64,000 nt of DNA. It comes from Synechococcus sp. CS-1330. Its GTDB lineage: Bacteria; Cyanobacteriota; Cyanobacteriia; PCC-6307; Cyanobiaceae. The translations under genes were made by a program, and so were the position numbers. The notes below the pieces were generated by a model that was given only the letters and a program-made list of their open reading frames with translations, did not search any database and was not told the DNA's origin. Positions 63,841 to 64,000 of the stretch are shown in pieces. Within the stretch, counting starts at the first letter, position 1; each line of letters begins with the position of its first letter. The stretch covers positions 89,607 through 153,606 of the forward strand of contig JAHLYR010000016.1 in the NCBI GenBank assembly GCA_025128025.1. Direction: 5' to 3'.

Positions 63841-64000
63841 GTGAATCCATTGCCGAAGGCCTTCTTCGCCCGCCCCGCCGAGCAGGTCGCACCCGACCTC
63901 ATCGGCTGCCTGCTGGTGAAGCGCCAACCCACTGGGGAGTTGCTGTGGGGCGTGATTGTGGAAACGGAGGCGTATTGCCAGAGCGAGCCCGCCTGCCACG
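63841..64000 (+). CDS. mpg: 3-methyladenine DNA glycosylase (AAG/Mpg), cut by window end
   Basis: The visible 53 codons match the N-terminus of the alkyladenine glycosylase family: [22 protein letters not shown], then [17 protein letters not shown], with the active-site glutamate in VETEAY. It excises alkylated purines from DNA. The GTG at 63841 fits the family length; an in-frame ATG at 63760 would add 27 unconserved residues and overlap the start of the divergent 45-residue gene. Confidence 0.85.
   Translation, partial: MNPLPKAFFARPAEQVAPDLIGCLLVKRQPTGELLWGVIVETEAYCQSEPACH

Noticed and set aside
1..64000. Prophage, insertion sequence, CRISPR array or defence island
   Set aside because: No transposase, integrase, repeat-spacer pattern or defence-gene motif was found; gene content is housekeeping.

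Overview
The window is a stretch of high-GC cyanobacterial chromosome, most likely from a picocyanobacterium of the Cyanobium / Synechococcus (cluster 5) type. The placement rests on photosystem II genes psbK, psbI, psbN and psbH, the nitrogen regulator NtcA, the carotenoid hydroxylase CrtR, an IctB-type protein, a cyanobacterial LptD-like protein (DUF3769), and many families largely confined to cyanobacteria (DUF3155, DUF4079, DUF1997, DUF3181, DUF3146, DUF3084, DUF3177, DUF6679). No plasmid, phage, insertion-sequence or CRISPR signature was seen. Genes are densely packed, with many ATGA, TGATG and GTGA overlaps and short intergenic gaps.

Layout. 1-8.8 kb: the end of an MsbA-like ABC exporter coupled to a carotenoid oxygenase; RdgB; a phosphohexomutase; a TM0106-type nuclease; YgfZ-pyrE; a secreted hypothetical protein; and a CAU tRNA. 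8.8-19.4 kb: a CNNM/CorC-type membrane protein, a Gfo/Idh/MocA oxidoreductase, a very large GH15/phosphorylase-kinase-like protein, a WecG/TagA glycosyltransferase, tgt-psbK, cobS, an orphan histidine kinase and a DUF3155 gene with a long leader. 19.4-28.5 kb: an esterase, purH, DUF4079, DUF1997, ispH, a GAP-like membrane protein, sfsA, murJ, small conserved genes and tRNA-Arg with a clear terminator. 28.5-37 kb: glyA, a WecA/TagO transferase, cinA, leuC-leuD, the LptD-like protein and psbI. 37-45.6 kb: a GH38 mannosidase, psbN opposite psbH-tatA-pth-DUF3146, a YqgF-like protein, DUF3084, ntcA, a CobA-like protein and dcd. 45.6-56.9 kb: thyX with a TxlA-like thioredoxin, a NIL-ferredoxin with a membrane partner, a lytic transglycosylase, glmM, an overlapping FIST-trmB-ictB-GlcNAc-kinase-like cluster, and DUF3177. 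56.9-64 kb: a cupin, ileS, a Ycf66-like protein, tRNA-Leu, crtR, gatC, a creatininase-family protein, DUF6679, a 45-residue membrane protein, and the start of a 3-methyladenine DNA glycosylase.

How it fits together. Most genes are housekeeping: amino-acid synthesis (leuCD, glyA), nucleotides (pyrE, purH, dcd, thyX, rdgB), tRNA and translation (ileS, trmB, tgt, pth, gatC), envelope (murJ, glmM, WecA, LptD-like, lytic transglycosylase), and photosynthesis with carotenoids. I found no convincing multi-gene unknown system. The best leads are small: two conserved genes without a usual start codon (tgt and the cupin after ileS); a TM0106 protein whose RecB-like domain looks catalytically degenerate; a CobA-like protein with no recognisable Walker A motif, beside ntcA and a perfect inverted repeat; a 45-residue membrane protein overlapping both neighbours; and the FIST-trmB-ictB-kinase cluster. 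Positions and translations were read by hand, and family names come from recognition, not from a search.
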